NCBI RefSeq assembly: GCF_022271435.1
Contig: NZ_JAFIQY010000004.1
Location: 353,019 to 417,018, forward strand
Direction of reading: 5' to 3'
Source of the DNA: Streptomyces monomycini
GTDB taxonomy: Bacteria; Actinomycetota; Actinomycetes; Streptomycetales; Streptomycetaceae
Length of the DNA stretch: 64,000 nt
Shown: positions 61,922 through 64,000 of the stretch, piece after piece
How positions within the stretch are numbered: the first letter of the stretch is position 1
Layout of the letters: every line of letters begins with the position of its first letter
Program-made: the position numbers and the translations under genes
Notes under the pieces: generated by a model
What the model saw: only the letters and a program-made list of their open reading frames with translations
Told to the model about the DNA's origin: nothing
Database searches by the model: none

Positions 61922-63127
61922 CTATGACCAGGAGACCTCGACGGCCCCGAGCCGCTTCGCCACGACACCCGCCGACGGCTCGGCCGCTCCGTCGGGCATC
62001 GGTACGTACCGGATGCGGGCGGCACCGCGCCGCCGGTGGTCGGTCGCCCACCGTCGCAGCAGCTCCACATACCGCTCGGCGACTGCCTCCGCTTCGGGCC
62101 CGTGCGCGAATACCCCGCTCTCGAAGCCGCCGGTCTCCTCGTTGGGCCGCTTGGTCCGGTACGCGAAGCTGCCGCCGGCCACCAGGGCCGGCACACCGCG
62201 CGTCACCGACAGCGCGAGCACGCCCTCGTCGACCAGGTCCTTGCTGCCGTGCAGCATCACCATCTCCGGCGTGCTGGTCGCCAAGAACAGCTCCAGCTCG
62301 TCGGGCAGGTCGAACGCGGCCCCGGACCAGACCTCCAGCCCCGGCGACCGCACGGCGGCGGCCAGGGCCTCGGTGTCGAACTCCTGACGCTGGTCGTCGA
62401 CTTGGAGAGCGACCCCGTCCGTGACCTTCAGGAGCCGCTCGGTGTAGGCGCCGCTGCCCTGCATCGGCACGAAGCCGCACAGCCGATAGCTGGCGCTGAC
62501 CAGGTCCTTGTCGTCGCGGTCGAACGCGAACGACCTGGTGATCCCCCGCATCCGCAGCGGGACGATGATCCTGCCCCGCTCGGACATCTGCTCCCGCCAC
62601 GCCGGCGGGATGTCCCAGGCGCCCGCGGTGACGATGATCCGGTCGAACGGCGCGTGCTCGGGCACGCCGCCCTCGGCGTCGGCGAGCACCACCTGGACCC
62701 GGCCGTAGCCGGCCGCGTCCAGGCAGGCGCGGGCGCGCTCCACGATCTCCGCGTCGATGTCGGCGCTGATCACCGTGCCCGCTTCCCCGACGAGCTCAGC
62801 GAGCAGGGCGGCGTTGTAGCCGCCGGAGCCCACTTCGAGCACGCGCATCCCCGGCTCGATCTCGGCCTGCTCCAGCATCACCGCCTGGATATGCGTGGCC
62901 GACAGTGAGCTCAGGGCGTTGCCGGACTCGTCGCGCTTGATCACCAGAGCTTTGTTGGCGGCATACGCCGCCTCCAGTGGCTCGTCATCCGCGAACAGGT
63001 GCCGGGGCACCGTCGCGACAGCCTTCGCGACCGCCTCGGACTGGAATACGCCCATCTCGTGCAGCTTGCTCACCATGGCCGCGCGGAGTGAGGCCGCCGT
63101 GTCGTCGGTTTCTCGGACCGTAGTCAT
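61922..63127 (-). CDS. FxLD-system PCMT-like O-methyltransferase, cluster 2
   Basis: A 401-residue paralogue of the cluster 1 methyltransferase: AAYAANKALVIKRDESGNALSS...SATHIQAVMLEQ, SAM site RVLEVGSGGYNAALLAEL, ISADIDAEIVERARACL, IIVTAGAWDIPPAW, then the FxLD-specific C-terminal domain. It lies at the head of cluster 2, 66 bases before the precursor start and 9 bases after the stop of the small membrane protein gene. The likely target is an Asp in the core peptide (inference). Confidence 0.88.
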   Translation of the reverse strand: MTTVRETDDTAASLRAAMVSKLHEMGVFQSEAVAKAVATVPRHLFADDEPLEAAYAANKALVIKRDESGNALSSLSATHIQAVMLEQAEIEPGMRVLEVGSGGYNAALLAELVGEAGTVISADIDAEIVERARACLDAAGYGRVQVVLADAEGGVPEHAPFDRIIVTAGAWDIPPAWREQMSERGRIIVPLRMRGITRSFAFDRDDKDLVSASYRLCGFVPMQGSGAYTERLLKVTDGVALQVDDQRQEFDTEALAAAVRSPGLEVWSGAAFDLPDELELFLATSTPEMVMLHGSKDLVDEGVLALSVTRGVPALVAGGSFAYRTKRPNEETGGFESGVFAHGPEAEAVAERYVELLRRWATDHRRRGAARIRYVPMPDGAAEPSAGVVAKRLGAVEVSWS

Positions 63128-63136
63128 GACATCACC

Positions 63137-63589
63137 CTAGACATCTGTGATCGCGTTACGGGGACGGTTGGAGGAGCCAGATCCCGACTCGTATGGGGCG
63201 GCAAGGCCGCGGTAGTTGACGCTGCCGCCGGGCTGAGGCTGGGGCTGGGGCTGGTAGTGCCGTCCCGTCCCGCCCGGGCCATTACTCTCCGGGCGGGACG
63301 GGACGGTGGGACAGCCCGCGCCGTAGCACGCGGGCTGGGCCGCCCTCGGGAGTGCGGGCGGCGCGGCCGGTCCGCTGTCCGTCTTCGCGGTGACCGGACC
63401 GGCGTCGGGGGTGTCCTTGGCGGGCAGGGTGTCGGGGGCGACTGCCGCGTTCGCGGTGAACCGGCCGTCGCTCTGACCGGCGACGATGGCGCCGATGCCG
63501 AAGAGGTTCGCCGTGACCAGGACGATGCCGGCGAACACGCCGTCCCCGTCCGGCCTCGGCGGCCTGGGCAGGCGGTGGCGGGCGCTCAC
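63137..63589 (-). CDS. small single-pass membrane protein
   Basis: 150 residues from a GTG that overlaps the upstream stop (GTGA). One transmembrane helix (FAGIVLVTANLFGIGAIVAG) near residues 18-37 is followed by an outside, Pro/Ala-rich, low-complexity segment with a Cys pair (CYGAGC) and a QPQPQPQP run. No family recognised. The coupled chain of small genes here resembles accessory modules of actinomycete integrative elements. Confidence 0.6.
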   Translation of the reverse strand: MSARHRLPRPPRPDGDGVFAGIVLVTANLFGIGAIVAGQSDGRFTANAAVAPDTLPAKDTPDAGPVTAKTDSGPAAPPALPRAAQPACYGAGCPTVPSRPESNGPGGTGRHYQPQPQPQPGGSVNYRGLAAPYESGSGSSNRPRNAITDV

Positions 63590-63843
63590 CGCTCCGCCGC
63601 CGCAGCGTCGGCGGGCCGAAGCAGCTCGGTCTGGCGGATGAGGGCCTGGCGTTCGGTGCCGTCGGCCAGCCGCGCCCACAAGAAGGCGCGGTCCGCGTCC
63701 ACCCCGGCGTAGCCGCTGCCGAGCTGGACCACGGTGCCCTCGAATTCCTCCGGCTTCTCCTTCTCCCGCCGCTCGGGTGGCACGTAGGAGGTGCCGCGTA
63801 CGCGGTCACCAACCCGGAAGGGAGCCGTCTCCTGCCCGTTCAC
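63586..63843 (-). CDS. small hypothetical, SH3-like
   Basis: 85 residues from a GTG overlapping the upstream stop by 4 bases. RVGDRVRGTSYVPPERR, then FEGTVVQLGSGYAGVDADRAFLWARLADG looks like a small beta-barrel (SH3/KOW style), as in DNA- or RNA-binding accessory proteins of mobile elements. Function unknown. Confidence 0.6.
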   Translation of the reverse strand: MNGQETAPFRVGDRVRGTSYVPPERREKEKPEEFEGTVVQLGSGYAGVDADRAFLWARLADGTERQALIRQTELLRPADAAAAER

Positions 63844-64000
63844 GCCGCATCGCCTCCCGCCACTCCTCCGGCCGGGGCGCTGGCCCGCTCCAGGTCCAAG
63901 TAGACCTCGAAGTCCTCAGCGCTCCAGGTCGCCGGGACGCCGTGCGCGGCGCGGAGGGCGACGGCCTCCCAGCGGCCCCCGGGCGCATCGTGACGCCGGA
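63840..64000 (-). CDS. C-terminal end of a gene entering from the right edge
   Basis: The frame upstream of 63843 is open to the window edge and ends WSAEDFEVYLDLERASAP, then a Gly/Ala-rich tail and a TGA that overlaps the next GTG. About 53 codons are visible. The 4-base coupling chain supports a real gene; its identity cannot be judged. Confidence 0.5.
   Translation of the reverse strand, partial: RRHDAPGGRWEAVALRAAHGVPATWSAEDFEVYLDLERASAPAGGVAGGDAA

Overview
This window is about 72% GC, with GC-biased third codon positions, many GTG starts, frequent 4-base stop/start overlaps and rare TTA codons. It carries typical actinomycete families (SepF-like protein, F420-dependent LLM oxidoreductase, SpoIIE-type phosphatase, FxLD lanthipeptides). 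All of this points to a Streptomyces-type chromosome. No rRNA, tRNA or CRISPR array was seen.

Left part (1-24.6 kb). Positions 8120-1 (minus strand) hold a tightly coupled run: a Crp/Fnr regulator, a class III nucleotide cyclase-like protein, a P-loop/helical-repeat protein, an SPFH-like protein with a charged tail, a Pycsar-type transmembrane effector (DUF5706 family) and a secreted von Willebrand A protein cut by the window edge. This looks like an enlarged Pycsar-like signalling or defence operon. Next come the Hen1/Pnkp RNA-repair pair (13.3-9.2 kb), an LLM oxidoreductase, a PP2C phosphatase, a MarR gene with palindromes and a broken cupin gene, a TetR/monooxygenase divergent pair, a lipoprotein, an ATPase-MazG pair, a SepF-like protein and CorA.

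Middle (24.6-38.8 kb) is a mobile-DNA scrapyard: truncated recombinases, an IS fragment, a Tn3 transposase fragment, a large unknown protein, and an intact two-gene module at 30.7-33.1 kb. In that module a small helical effector and an NLR-like NTPase share a short motif (GIVSxGDxAxN) at facing termini, as in bacterial amyloid-signalling pairs. An intact integrase and excisionase (38.8-37.2 kb) mark a likely integrative element extending to the right.

Right part (39.7-64 kb) holds a short TauD-like oxygenase, a SUMF1/FGE-like protein with an aminotransferase, and two complete FxLD lanthipeptide clusters that converge in mirror image. Each has the order PCMT-like methyltransferase, precursor, LanB, LanC, stand-alone LanB-C-like protein, helical protein. 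Cluster 1 (42.8-50.8 kb, plus) is followed by a 37-codon gene, overlooked by length filters, that overlaps the start of an ABC transporter, then a NUDIX protein. Cluster 2 runs 63.1-55.3 kb on the minus strand. Both lanB genes and lanC1 contain TTA codons, which suggests bldA (developmental) control.
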